Positions 53,120 through 63,508 of a stretch of DNA of 64,000 nucleotides are shown here, piece after piece (within the stretch, counting starts at the first letter, position 1; each line of letters begins with the position of its first letter). The notes under the pieces were generated by a model, which saw nothing but the letters and a program-made list of their open reading frames with translations, did not search any database and had not been told where the DNA came from. The position numbers were made by a program, and so were the translations under genes. The stretch comes from Letharia columbiana. Taxonomy: Eukaryota; Ascomycota; Lecanoromycetes; Lecanorales; Parmeliaceae. The stretch covers positions 992,001 to 1,056,000 of the forward strand of contig NW_023501043.1 in the NCBI RefSeq assembly GCF_014066305.1. Direction: 5' to 3'.

Positions 53120-55719
53120 CTACTGCCACTCGTCAGTCCCGAACAGCCTTTCCTTCAACGCCAGTGCTTGTCGATGCATCTCTTCGGCCTCATCGTATTT
53201 GCCTTGGCTGCTCAACACCGAGGCCAGATTATTCATACTCGTCAGCGTATCAGGATGCTTCTTCCCCAGCACCCTTTCCTTCAACGCCAGTGCTTGTCGA
53301 TGCATCTCCTCGGCCTTTTCGTATTTGCCTTGCCTGCTCAACACCTCTGCCAGATTGTTCATGCTCGTCAGCGTATCAGGATGCTCCTTGCCCAGCACCC
53401 TTTCCGTTAACGCCAGTGCTTGTCGATGCATCTCCTCGGCCTCATGGTATTTGCGTTGGCTGCTCAATACCGAGGCCAGATTGTTCATGCTCCTAAGCGT
53501 AGATGGATGCTTCTTCCCCAGCACCGTTTCCGTCAACGCTAGTGCTTGTCGATGCATCTCCTCGGCCTCATCGTATTTGCCTTGGCTGCTCAACACCGAG
53601 GCCAGATTGCTCATGCTCGTCAGCGTAGATGGATGCTCCTTGCCCAGCACCCTTTCCTTCAACGCCAGTGCTTGTCCATGCATCTCCTCGGTCTCATCGT
53701 ATTTGCCTTGCCTGCTAAACACCGAGGCCAGATTGTTCATGCTCGTCAGCGTAGATGGATGCTCCTTGCCCAGCACCGTTTCCCTCAACGCCAGTGCTTG
53801 TCGATGCATCTCCTCGGCCTCATGGTATTTGCGTTGGCTGCTCAATACCGAGGCCAGATTGTTCATGCTCGTCAGCGTATCAGGATGCTCCTTCCCCAGC
53901 ACCGTTTCCCTCAACGCCAGTGCTTGTCGAAGCATCTCTTCGGCCTCTTCGTATCTGCTTTGCCTGCTCAACATCAAGGCCAGACTGTTCATACTCGTCA
54001 GCGTAGATGGATGCTCCTTGCCTAGCATCTTCTCTGTTTTTCTAAAATGAAACACTTGCATCTTGTACGCCTCGGACCATCGTCCTATCCTGGCCAGGAA
54101 GCCTTCCATCTCATCGATCATACCGAGTCGACCCGTCGCAAGCTCGTCCAGTGATTCATGCAGGGGAGAAAACATATCAAAGCTAGCCATCACGTGTGGC
54201 ACCAACCGGAGTTGATGGCTAGGGTCCATCTGATCCTTAGCGATGGCATCCGTCATAAGCTCTAGGGCCAGACTGCTCAGCTGCCGTTGCCCGTCCGCCT
54301 CCAACCGATCTTGTCCCCATGCATGTACGAGCTTATGTATCGCATAGCTCTTTTGATCCGGTTTCCACTGAATCAGAGAATAGCTTTGAAGCGTCTCGAA
54401 CGCCGATTCAAGCTCATATACTGTCCTTTGCTGCCCAGAGAAGAGGAATAACTGCCACGTCTCATTAGACGATGTCATGGCCTCTGATGGTTCCGCAACA
54501 CGAGTGGGAGCGCTCGCGAGGACACCGGCGCGGTCCCGATCGAAAAGACCCAGAAAGATATCCTCAAAGTTCACAAACGCCAACAGACTCAGCAAGCGGG
54601 CCGCGGCTGGATTGTGATTCTCAATCGCCTCGAACGATGCTTCCCATGTGCTCAAAACGCTTTCTCCGTATTGATGTATATGCCGCTTGGCCGGCCGTCG
54701 AAGCAGTTCTTTTCGCCGCTGCTGGTACTCGGGGAGATACCTCCTGATATCAGACGACAAGCGAGCCGTCACCGACACATACGAGCCAGCCAGGGTGATC
54801 GCCAAGGCCAAATACCCGAGCTCTCTCACGATTCCATCGACTTCTTTTATCACATCCGGCCCTTCCTCCGTCAGCTTCGCGTACCTTTGGAACAGCTCTA
54901 CCGCCTCCGACGGCTCCATATCCGCCACTTCTACCGCGTCCAGCGTTGTTATCTCCTTAGCTGTCGAGCTCCGCGAGGTGATAACAACATGCACTCCGGG
55001 CGTATCAGGCATGAAATATCCCAGGTCGATATAGGATTTGTCTCGATCGTTGTCGATGGTGTCCGCACTGTCCAGAACCACCAGCCATCGCCCCTCACGA
55101 CCGTGGAACCAGCGCTTAACCGCAGGCACCGCGTCCTCCACCTTCACTACCTCTTGACCCATATATGTCTGCCGACCATAGAGGAGTTGGTAGATTTGGA
55201 CATAGTCGCGCTCGATCGACTCCTTCGATCCAGCTTCGATCCAGAACACGGCAGCGTAGTCCCGTCGATATTCGCGGATGTAGTTCAGCATCAGCTGCGA
55301 CTTACCCGCTCCACCGAGCCCCCACAACACCAGGATCCGCACGTCTTCCCTCCTGTCATCCTTGAGGTCGTGTAACTGTTCTTTGATCTTTTGGTGCAAT
55401 CGCGGTCGCGAGACGAATTTGGGGACTGGTTGGAGGGACGAGCGGGCATAGTGGCCCTCATAGGTGCTCGGAGGGATCTGAGCAGCCGCCGTCGGATCTG
55501 AGCACTATCAGCTTGTGTTCTGTCCGTATTGGTGGGTGTCTAACTGATGGTGAGTCCCTGGAAACTACCCTGGAAGATCTGGCTGTTGGAAGCATGGGTA
55601 TTTCCAGTGTGAACGTGTCCCAGGTTCGACCCTAACTGAAAGCCTTGATTGTTGTGGCCCGCAAAGCTTGTCATGGGATTGGCAGTTGTCAGGCCTGATG
55701 CTACGGTCTCAGGTGGCAT
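53120..55719 (-). CDS. NLR with N-terminal GFQLG amyloid-type motif, NB-ARC and seven TPRs
   Basis: Exons 55719-55545 and 55497-53120 are joined by a 47-base intron (GTTAGA donor, GCTCAG acceptor), giving 850 residues. Residues 24-32 are N-Q-G-F-Q-L-G-S-N, a pseudo-palindromic motif with the G-x-Q-x-G core of RHIM-like amyloid motifs. P-loop G-L-G-G-A-G-K-S is at 118-125, with V-V-L-D-S-A-D near 190 (Walker B), V-V-I-T-S-R (sensor) and L-G-Y-L-A-L-A-I (GxP-like). Residues 554-850 hold seven kinesin-light-chain-type TPRs of 42 residues, nearly identical to each other. NLRs of this plan oligomerise on ligand recognition and pass an amyloid fold to an effector sharing the motif. The matching effector candidate is at 62608-63508. 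The frame is intact. Confidence 0.9.
53130..54020 (-). repeat. Seven 126-base repeats encoding TPRs
   Basis: Each unit starts with H-P-S/D-T-L-T-S-M and ends G-K-E/K. Conservation at DNA level is high between units, with differences concentrated at a few codons (for example R/G-K-Y-D/H/E and T/K/R-E-R/T-V). The long plus-strand open frames over this stretch are antisense by-products. Confidence 0.9.
55624..55650 (-). other. Pseudo-palindromic amyloid-type motif of the NLR
   Basis: Encodes N-Q-G-F-Q-L-G-S-N (residues 24-32). The same N-x-G-F-Q-L-G-x-N pattern is at 62650-62676, and a G-to-D variant is at 61220-61246. Confidence 0.75.
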
Positions 55720-55835
55720 GTCACCGCGTCTGCACCGACTCCTCGAGGTAGGCAGGATTGAAAGGCGTCGAAGATGTTCGTTGGATGGAGCAGGCTTCGC
55801 TTATCCTCAGCCTTGTTTTTTGCTCTCGCTTGTCT
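55720..55835 (-). promoter_or_regulatory. Upstream region of the NLR, shared with the decayed NLR
   Basis: The region directly 5' of the start matches 61030-61136 in reverse orientation (ggctgaggataagcgaagcc and on). Both NLR genes therefore have the same presumptive promoter and 5' untranslated region. The similarity ends where a transposon starts at 55843. Confidence 0.6.
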
Positions 55836-55842
55836 TGGCCAA

Positions 55843-57464
55843 TAATCGTATCTACCCCCATTCGCGCCATACCCTTATTTACGCCATCTTAAATCCGATA
55901 AATCCGACATAAATAGCTACCACTACCACTCATTCAAATAGCCTACTATCACAGTCTATTATAATAACCAATACTACGATATTATAGTCGCCGTCTATAG
56001 ATCTATTATAGTAGGTATTCCTACCCTAAATTCAAATGTGACTTACTTAAGTCCAATTAAGAAGAAGACTACTACGCCTCTCACATTAGATCTATTACTA
56101 GTCTCAGAAAAGGCCCCACGCAGTGGGTCTGAGTAGGAAACCCTGCCAAGCCTCGTTTTTTTGGTAGTTTGGCTGATATGAGATATTTACCCCTGGGTAT
56201 ATATCAGCATTAGTAAGTTCCGGGGTAGCTTTGCCCCGGAGCGAGCTACCCCGAAGCTACCCCGAAACTATTTTAAAGACTTAATAATCTATAACTTCGA
56301 TATATTATTACTCGATAACCGAACCATCACTTTTTATAAAAATTTATAAATATATTCTTAATATATATAATAATAATATATTAAATTTTCTAAATTTGAA
56401 GTTCGAAGTCTTTAAAGTTATTAAGCTTTTTAATTTTTTTTCTAAAAATCTTAAAATAATTAAATAAATTAAATAAATTAAAAAATAATATTAATAAAAC
56501 TTTATATATCTTTACTTATATCTATAAATTATTAAATAGTAATTTAAAATTATAAATTATTTAATAGATTATCTAAGATAATAGCTTAGATAAATAAATT
56601 TTAAATAAAAATATAAGAAATATTAATGTGTAAAATCTGGCCCAGAGAATTCTATAATAATATTCTTAAATAGACTTATAAATATAACGAGTATTTTAAG
56701 ATTATTTTTAGAGTTTTGCCGGTGCACGTTAAAAAATAAGAGGGGGGTTAAAAATATAGTTTTTAAAACTCTAATTTAAATCTTCTAAAAATAATTAATT
56801 AAGCTATTTTATTAAAAATCGAAAAAAAAAATCTAATTCTACGGTATTTAAATAGTTATTTTATAAAAGACTATTTATTTCTTTATTAGAATTCTTAATA
56901 AAAAGTTATATATAAAAGAAACTGTTTATTTTCTATTTCGGTCAATTTTGGTGAGGATCCCATACAAAATAACGGTTAATGTAGCGATTCCAGGGTTTTC
57001 TACTCAGACTCTAAGGGAAGGGTATGACGAATTTTCGGCCCGGAAAAAAGGTTTTTCCGACCTATCACTACCACCAACCCTTTCGAATAGAGTCTAAGTA
57101 CTGAGACTAATCTATTACTACTATTAAACCTCGCTCTATTATAGTAATAATAGTAAGATAAAAGAGATAAAAGAGATAAAAAAGTAATAGAAGAAGAGGT
57201 AGAAGAAGAAGAGGTAGAAGAAGAAGAGATAGTAGAAGAAGAGGTAGTAACGGTTTTTTCAAGATATAATAGGCCGATAAAGTCTAAAAAATAGTAATTT
57301 AGACTCTTCGATATAGAAGCCTTAATAGTAATAAAGATTAATACTATTATACTAGTTTGCTATATAAATTTAATAAAAGATAGGCATTTTAATATTAGAT
57401 CGAAATTATCGGATTTAAGATAGCGTAAATAGAGGTATAACGCGAATAGGGGTAGATACGATTA
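55843..57464. mobile_element. TIR element copy 2, split by a Mutator-like element
   Basis: The left end taatcgtatctacccccatt and right end ...ggtagatacgatta are inverted repeats, matching over about 60 bases including atcttaaatccgataa. The interior is related to 12238-12787 (agaagaagaggt repeat, tagtaacggttttttcaaga). It is interrupted at 56099-57109. No transposase frame is visible. It sits 124 bases upstream of the NLR start codon. Confidence 0.78.
56099..57109. mobile_element. Mutator-like non-autonomous element with 9-base duplication
   Basis: Starts tagtctcag and ends ctgagacta, flanked on both sides by atctattac (56090-56098 and 57110-57118). The nine-base duplication is typical of Mutator-type insertion. 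A subterminal inverted pair (gtctgagtaggaaaccctg near 56129, read in reverse near 56988) adds structure. The interior is partly AT-shifted and has no transposase. Confidence 0.75.
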
Positions 57465-57745
57465 GTGGAAAGCTTGCCGAGTATGATTCTTAGGGTGATC
57501 ACTCCTAACCCTTCGAGGGCTCTCGGAAGGCTTCTGCCGAAGGGGTTGTTAAAGCAAGCTCGAAGTATAGATAATTTGAGTGATATTTGATGGACTTCGA
57601 GCTTGATTTAACAACCCCTTCGGCAGAAGCGCACGGAGAGCTCCGAAGGGTTGAGTGGTCTTACTCTGAGAATTGAGAGACATATTTCCAAGGGGAGACC
57701 CCCTAAATCCTCCTTCCCTCCGAGGGCTCTCTGACGCAAGCTCGA
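57464..57745 (+). mobile_element. Hairpin element copy 3 (truncated)
   Basis: Starts tagtggaaagcttgccgag at the end of the TIR element. Arms at about 57507-57565 and 57594-57652 form a long stem. The stem bases differ from HP1 and HP2, but in pairs. The 3' half of the element is missing. Confidence 0.65.
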
Positions 57746-60184
57746 GTGTAATCGAACTTTAATCGAAATACTAAGTGTACTCTACGTAGTAATCTTACAA
57801 TCATTTCTTATTTTCTAAATATATTTATAAGAACTCTACTTAATCTCGTCTATATATGTTATGAGATATCTTAGAAATACCCATAGAGTTACTAGCGTAG
57901 GCTTGACACCGCATATATCTACCCTATAGGCTCATAGAACAATTAATATCTTTTATATCATATATATATATGAGTTAAACCATAATAATTTCTTAATAAT
58001 ATAGAATTATTTAAAAGCGTACGATCTAATCTATAAATCTACTAACTCGCTTTTTTATTATTGTTAGGAACAGTCTCCACGGGGGCTCTATAGGGCCTCT
58101 GCGGGCAGGTATTTAGGTCCAAATAGAGGTATCTGACTGTTAAGCGCAGACACCCCCGGAACCAGCTTTTTTAGCTGAGTTGCTAACAATCATATACTAT
58201 TCAGATAATAAAGAAATCGAAGAAAGTAGATTTTAAAAAAGGAGATGTAATATACGTACACTCTCTTTTAATACATATATACTCCCTCTCAAATTCGATT
58301 AGCTTTCGCGCGGCCGCTAGTCATATAAGATATAAATCTCGTATATAGTCTTCTAGGAAATATTATCGAGACTCTTAATTGTAGTAAGATAAGCCTTTTT
58401 AAACCTCTTCTAATAAAGTTTAAAAGATTAAATATTTTCAAATCGTCGAATAGTAAGGTCTTTAGATTATTCTTCTATGGCGATAGCTAATTAACTAGCT
58501 ATCCCCTCTCGTTACTACTAGAAATACGTTCATCGAACTCGAATATTTACTATCTACGAGTATTAGCTATCTAGTCTTTCTATAGCTAAAAGATATTAAT
58601 ATATATAAAAGAATAAGATAGGGCTAAACTAGAAAACCTTAAATTTATATATATAGCCAATTATTAATTCGAGGTTATTACGCCTTTTAGCTAGATCGGC
58701 TAAGTTATCGCGGGTAAATAAATTAGCGTCCGTAACTATTAAAATCTCTTACTCTACTTTTAACCCTTTAATAACTTTACTATTTTCTATTAAAACAAGT
58801 AAAGGCCCATGAATTAAATTTATGGAGTTGGATTTTTCTAAGTCAAATCGAATTTTAGCTCTAGCCCTAAGTCAAATCGAACTCTGATCGCTTGCTATAC
58901 GTTTTTGACCTACATACAGGCACATATGTGCGGAGAGAGGCGCGCTAAGGCCTAATTAGGAAGGTGTATCGAGTGTGAAGGATTAATCCGTAATAATTGC
59001 CCATAACAAATAGAGAAAGATCATATTCTTATTCTAGTGATGATGCTTTATATATGCACTTCGTATATATACACCTTATATATATAGTATTGACGTCGCT
59101 ATTAAGTAAAAAGCAGTGATATTAAGAATATTTAAGATATTTAGAATATTTGCCAAGTATATCAAGAGATTTAGCGCATGTGTAGGACTTTTAATATTAC
59201 TCTTCGTACTCTTATCTATATTTAATTAATATATATAAAAGAATAAGATAGAACTAAGCTTGAAAATCTTAAATTTATATGTGTAGCCAATTATCAATTT
59301 AGGGTTATTACGCTTTTTGGCTAGATCGGCTGAGTCATCGCGGGTAAATAAATTAGCGTCCGCAACCATCAAAATCTCGCCCTCCCGCGCCTCCCTCATC
59401 AAAAAAATAGGTGTACATTATTAACATATAGAATAACTTTTTTGTTTTCTATTAAAATTTTGAGATTTTAATTTTTAATTTTGAAGCGCTGTTTGTGCTT
59501 TCCGAATTTTTAAGAATTTTGAAATTTAGTCTTATAATTATTAAAGCGCAAGGAATTCAAATATCGCTCATCAAAGTTCGCTCGACAGTCGGACAGCCCT
59601 TATCAGGACCGGTACAGATGTAATATCAATGTAGGTATGTTGAATAAGATAACTAAGGTACCGAACTATGTAGGTGGGAAGGAGGCATGATATGGTAGGG
59701 GATGCCTCCGCCAAGGCCCGCTAGCCATAGGGCTGAGGGGTGTGTCAAGGGTACGCTCGTAACAGCCTTAATCAGGTACACATTATTTAATTTTAGAATA
59801 ACTTTTTTGTTTTCTATTAAAATTTTAAGATTTTTTTTTTAAATTATAGAATAAAATATGGGCTTTCAGATAAAAAAAGAATTATTAAATTTAGTTCTAT
59901 AATTATTAAAGTGTAAGGAATTCAAATATCGCTCACCAAAGTTCGCTTATCAAAGATCGCTTACCTACTTACTCGATAGCCCTAATTAAGAAAGTAATTA
60001 TAAATTTAATTCATAGGCCTTTACTCGTATATTAATAAAAGATTTAAAAAAAAAATTATATTAGCGAGTAATTTTAATTTTAATTTAGCGATAGCGAGAT
60101 ATAAGAAGAATTATAAGAATAATAATATAGTAAGTATACCTATAGTAGGATTTTAGATAAGAGGGATGCTAGCCCCAATGCTAA
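57746..60184. repeat. AT-rich tract with LTR relics and dispersed-repeat copies
   Basis: No gene. Readable pieces are a RIP-decayed family B LTR (57848-57996, minus) and a possible solo LTR at 58062-58198 (tgttaggaacagt...gttgctaaca, flanks attat and atcat). There is also a reverse copy of 23880-24145 at 58795-59010, and dispersed-repeat copies at 58600-58800 and 59225-59590. A less mutated insert at about 59598-59755 contains ggcatgatatggtaggggat. Confidence 0.6.
58062..58198. repeat. Probable solo LTR, 137 bases
   Basis: tg...ca ends with TGTTAG/CTAACA symmetry. Flanking pentamers attat and atcat differ by one C/T change, as expected if the duplication was hit by RIP. GC-normal, unlike its surroundings. 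Confidence 0.45.
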
Positions 60185-60910
60185 TTTTCTAATTGGAAAG
60201 CTTGCTTTCTCATTACTCAAGACTGAAATCACAAAATGTTCGACAACCATAAATTTAAGGTTGGCCAATCAGATCCTCGAATTTCACGATTTCGAGTCTA
60301 AAACACACCTTATTTCTTCATTTTCGTTCTAAACACGGGTACATCCAAAGAGGAAGCACCATAAGGCTGAACCTCGAACATCAACTTTGTTAATCTATTC
60401 TATTTGATTCCTTTAACGTTACGTAATAAATGATAATAAAGTAAATTTATAGAGTTATAGAGTTAATTAAACGCTTTCAAATAAAGTAGCGAAGACGAAA
60501 TTTGATAAAGTATTCGTAAAGATATACTAAAAACTAAGATTTTTATTCAAATTATCGAGCTTGCGAGAAGATCCCCTCCGGGACCTCGGAGAGGGTTAGG
60601 GGGTTTCAGGGTCTCCCAGTATATCAACTATCTCTCTCGATTCTCAGGGATAGATCCTTTAAAATTCCCTTAACCCTTTGACTCTTTAGGGTTGAGCTTC
60701 TGTCGAGGGGCTGTCAAAGCAAGCTCGAAATCAATCAAATATCACTAAAATAATCAAATTTCGAGCTTGCTTTGACAGCCCCTCGACAGAAGCTCTCGGA
60801 GAGCCCTTAAAGAGCCCCCGAAGGGTCCGAGGGGTTTTAGGGGATTCCCTGAGAATCAAAATTAGGTAAAACCAGTACTCGGCAAGCTTTTCACTACTGG
60901 AAGCCCCGCC
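60185..60910 (-). mobile_element. Hairpin element copy 2 (HP2)
   Basis: Reverse orientation copy of 29768-30545, full length. The stem arms (60674-60729 and 60758-60825) keep pairing although several stem bases differ from HP1. Its outer end abuts the tRNA-like relic and the 5' region of the decayed NLR. Confidence 0.75.
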
Positions 60911-60949
60911 CCAGCACATATTTTCCCAATGATTACGAAAATAGGGGTA

Positions 60950-61010
60950 AGGGCGGGGTACGAATACGAACTGATGACCTAAACGCTTGAGCTAGTGGGA
61001 TCAAGCAATT
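60950..61010 (-). other. tRNA-derived relic
   Basis: On the minus strand tagctcaagcg resembles a pol III A box, and agttcgtattcg 22 bases later resembles a B box. The normal spacing and anticodon arm are missing. It could be a deleted tRNA or a SINE head. A functional tRNA is not supported. Confidence 0.3.
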
Positions 61011-61029
61011 TTCAAAGCACACCCATTAG

Positions 61030-61136
61030 CGAGAGCAACAAGCAAGGCTGAGGATAAGCGAAGCCTGCTCCGTCCAACGACCATCTTCGACGCCTTCAAC
61101 CTGCCTACCTCGATGAGTCAGTGCGGACATGGTGAC
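61030..61136 (+). promoter_or_regulatory. Upstream region shared with the intact NLR
   Basis: Inverted match to 55720-55835, ending at the ancestral start ATG at 61137. Confidence 0.5.
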
Positions 61137-62617
61137 ATGCCACCTGAGACCGTAGCATCAGGCCCGACATGCTCAGCATGACAACTGCCAATCCCATGAC
61201 AAGCTTTGCGGGCCACAACAATCAAGACTTTCAGTTAGGGTCGAACCTGGGACACGTCCACGTCAGGGTTGGGAGTCAGCCAGGAGGTTCGTCAACCCTT
61301 TTCGATACTGCTAGTTATACAGCTGGTGAAGATGCTACAATTGCTAACAGCACGTGGGGATCTAGATCGAACACCTCCGACCTCTCGATTCCACAACAAA
61401 CACTTCGAGGTGCCCCGCAACCCCAGCTCTGTCTTCACTGGACGAGAAGAAATAGGCAAATGACTACAAAGTCACTGTCTACCGTCCACCACCCTGAACT
61501 TGCAGCAACAACAGAAGAGATTTGTCATTTACGGGCTGGGTGGATCAGGCAAGACGCAGGTATGCCTCAAATTTGCGGAAGATTATCGTGAAGAGTAGGT
61601 GTTATTTATTATTATATTTCAGGTCTGCACTGACGGTGCTTCAGATTTTGGGGTATATTTTGGATCGATGCGAGCAGTATAGAAAGTTTCGAGCGAGGTT
61701 ATCTACAGGTTGCCAAGGTCTGCGGTCTAGAACCTCACGTGGATGCTGTCAAACGATGGTTATCGAATATATCCGAGTCATGGGCCCTGATCTTAGATAA
61801 TGCTGCTCGTCTGGATATCTCTTTCCGGTGGGGAATCGAGGGATCGTCTTGATCACGACTCCCGGATTGCCAGATTCATGCTACCGTCGGGTCATACGAG
61901 CTGGGCGCGATGGAACCTGATGAAGCTGTTACCTTGATCCTCAAGACGACCGGTCTCAGTGATCAATTAGACAAGTCGATACGGAAGAGTGCGGAGCGGG
62001 TAGTCACGACCCTGGGATATTTGGCGCTAGCGATTGTTCAGGCTGAGGCGGTGATTCGACAAGGTCATTGTAGGATGGAGGAACACTGCACTATTTACTA
62101 TCAGCGTCGACGCGAACTTCTGAGTCAGAAAGCTGTGCAAGATGGTGAAGATTATCGATACACCGTGTACACGACTTGGGAGGTTTCGCTGAAAATAATT
62201 GAGGAGATATCGAGCGAGGCCGGGCAAGACGCTATAGAATTACTCCAGATCTTTAGCTACCTCCACCACGATGGGATTTCTGAAGAGATATTCTACCGAG
62301 CATGGAAAACTTTACGGAGCGACCCGCCTTCGGAATGGACGCTCTCACATCAATCGGACATACTACTTGACAAATCAAGTCAGAAATGAAGTGTCTACCC
62401 TCTTCGAGCAGCGGTGTCAATTTTGCTATCATTCTCTCTCATCAATCGTAATAAAGATCATTTGATTTCCATTCACCCGCTCGTGCACACATGGACTCGA
62501 GACCGGTTGAGTCCCTCGGACGAGGAAACGACCTGGACACAGACGACTTCAACGGTGGCCCTTTCGATACCGTGGACCTTTGAGACCGTAGACTACCGAT
62601 TCCGAACTCAAGGTTGA
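61137..62617 (+). pseudogene. Second NLR (NB-ARC), decayed, no TPRs
   Basis: The 5' end corresponds to the intact NLR, but a 14-base insertion just after the start shifts the frame. An internal ATG at 61169 reopens it. The motif is N-Q-D-F-Q-L-G-S-N at 61220-61246: G of the G-x-Q-x-G core is D. Downstream pieces in different frames are the P-loop G-L-G-G-S-G-K-T (61533-61556), F-W-I-D-A-S-S and W-A-L-I-L-D-N-A (to 61803), M-E-P-D-E-A-V onward (61910-62389), and H-P-L-V-H-T-W (62473 onward). At least three frame shifts separate them. The NB-ARC resembles the intact NLR in plan but is diverged, and the C-terminal repeats are absent. The locus ends convergent with the Helo-like gene, overlapping it by about 10 bases. 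Confidence 0.8.
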
Positions 62618-63508
62618 GCACCCCATTTCAAATTGCTAATGAAGCCCGTATTTTGACCTAGTTGGAAACCCGAATTGCTTGCACCTGAAAAGTTGACATG
62701 AACAGACCCAGAATCAAGTTGCGGAGTGGTCTCTGCTAGCCATTTTCTTGCTGTTGTACAGGCCTGCTGGCTTTGCTCAATAGCCTTCTTCTCGGCTTCT
62801 AGAGCCAGTTGGTCCTCCTCGAGTACTCTTTTCTGTCCCTCCCGAACCAGTAGACTGCTATCCCCATCAGGTTGGCTGTGTTGATCATGAGATATGGCGG
62901 AGACTTTAACGGCAAGACTTTTGAGGCCTTTAGTAATTTCCTCAATATGCACCTCAAGGTCCGGCTCCGTTTCGCTGATTTTATCGTCAAGCTTCTTTTT
63001 TATTCCATCAATGGCTTCGGCGGTCAAGTTAGAAGTAGTTCTAGAACCAAGACATATTAATAAAGATCGGAATGTTTGAATATCAGACCACTCACAGCGT
63101 GAAAAGGTCTAGTGCGATTGCAATGGTAGCTTTGTACGATGCGAGCTGGCCCTTGTATCCGTCAATGGTCTTTCCTTTATACTGCATTTTGACCCAATCT
63201 CTCGCGCTTCTGCTGCCATCGGCTGAATGCGTGGTACACTGTTGAATGAGCGACCTCAGGTTGAAACAGACCATGCCACACTGATGGAGCGGGTAGCGGA
63301 TGTCTTCAAACTTCGAGGCATCGCTCGTGACTGTCTTGTGGATAGAGCTGAGAACCGGATCGAGGGCTAGCAATTCGCTCTTCAAGTCTCGGATCGTTTG
63401 AGGAGCTTTTTGGATGCTGATCACAAGGTCGTAGACAGCCTTGCTTGTCTCGAATGCGAATGTTGCGATGCCCAGTAAACCGGCTGTGACTCCAATCGCT
63501 TCAGCCAT
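62608..63508 (-). CDS. Helo-like (HELLP/PigL_N) protein with C-terminal GFQLG motif
   Basis: Exons 63508-63096 and 63040-62608 are joined by a 55-base intron (GTGAGT donor, TTCTAG acceptor), giving 281 residues. Residues about 1-140 match the fungal Helo-like N-terminal domain (PF17111, PigL_N). It has a glycine-zipper-like start (I-G-V-T-A-G-L-L-G-I-A), then a helical bundle with K-A-P-Q-T-I-R-D-L-K-S-E-L and L-D-P-V-L-S-S-I. Residues 140-245 are helical and charged. The C terminus carries N-S-G-F-Q-L-G-Q-N (residues 260-268), the same pattern as the N terminus of the NLR at 53120-55719. In HELLP-type proteins the N-terminal domain damages membranes once the C-terminal motif forms amyloid on an activated NLR template. 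The frame is intact and no key residue is visibly lost. Confidence 0.82.
62650..62676 (-). other. Pseudo-palindromic amyloid-type motif of the Helo-like protein
   Basis: Encodes N-S-G-F-Q-L-G-Q-N. Matches the NLR motif at 55624-55650 in the five core residues and both flanking asparagines. Confidence 0.75.

Noticed and set aside
53199..54050. Long plus-strand open frame (283 codons) opposite the TPR region
   Set aside because: It is the antisense of seven conserved TPR units, so the repeat keeps it open. The minus-strand NLR explains the sequence.
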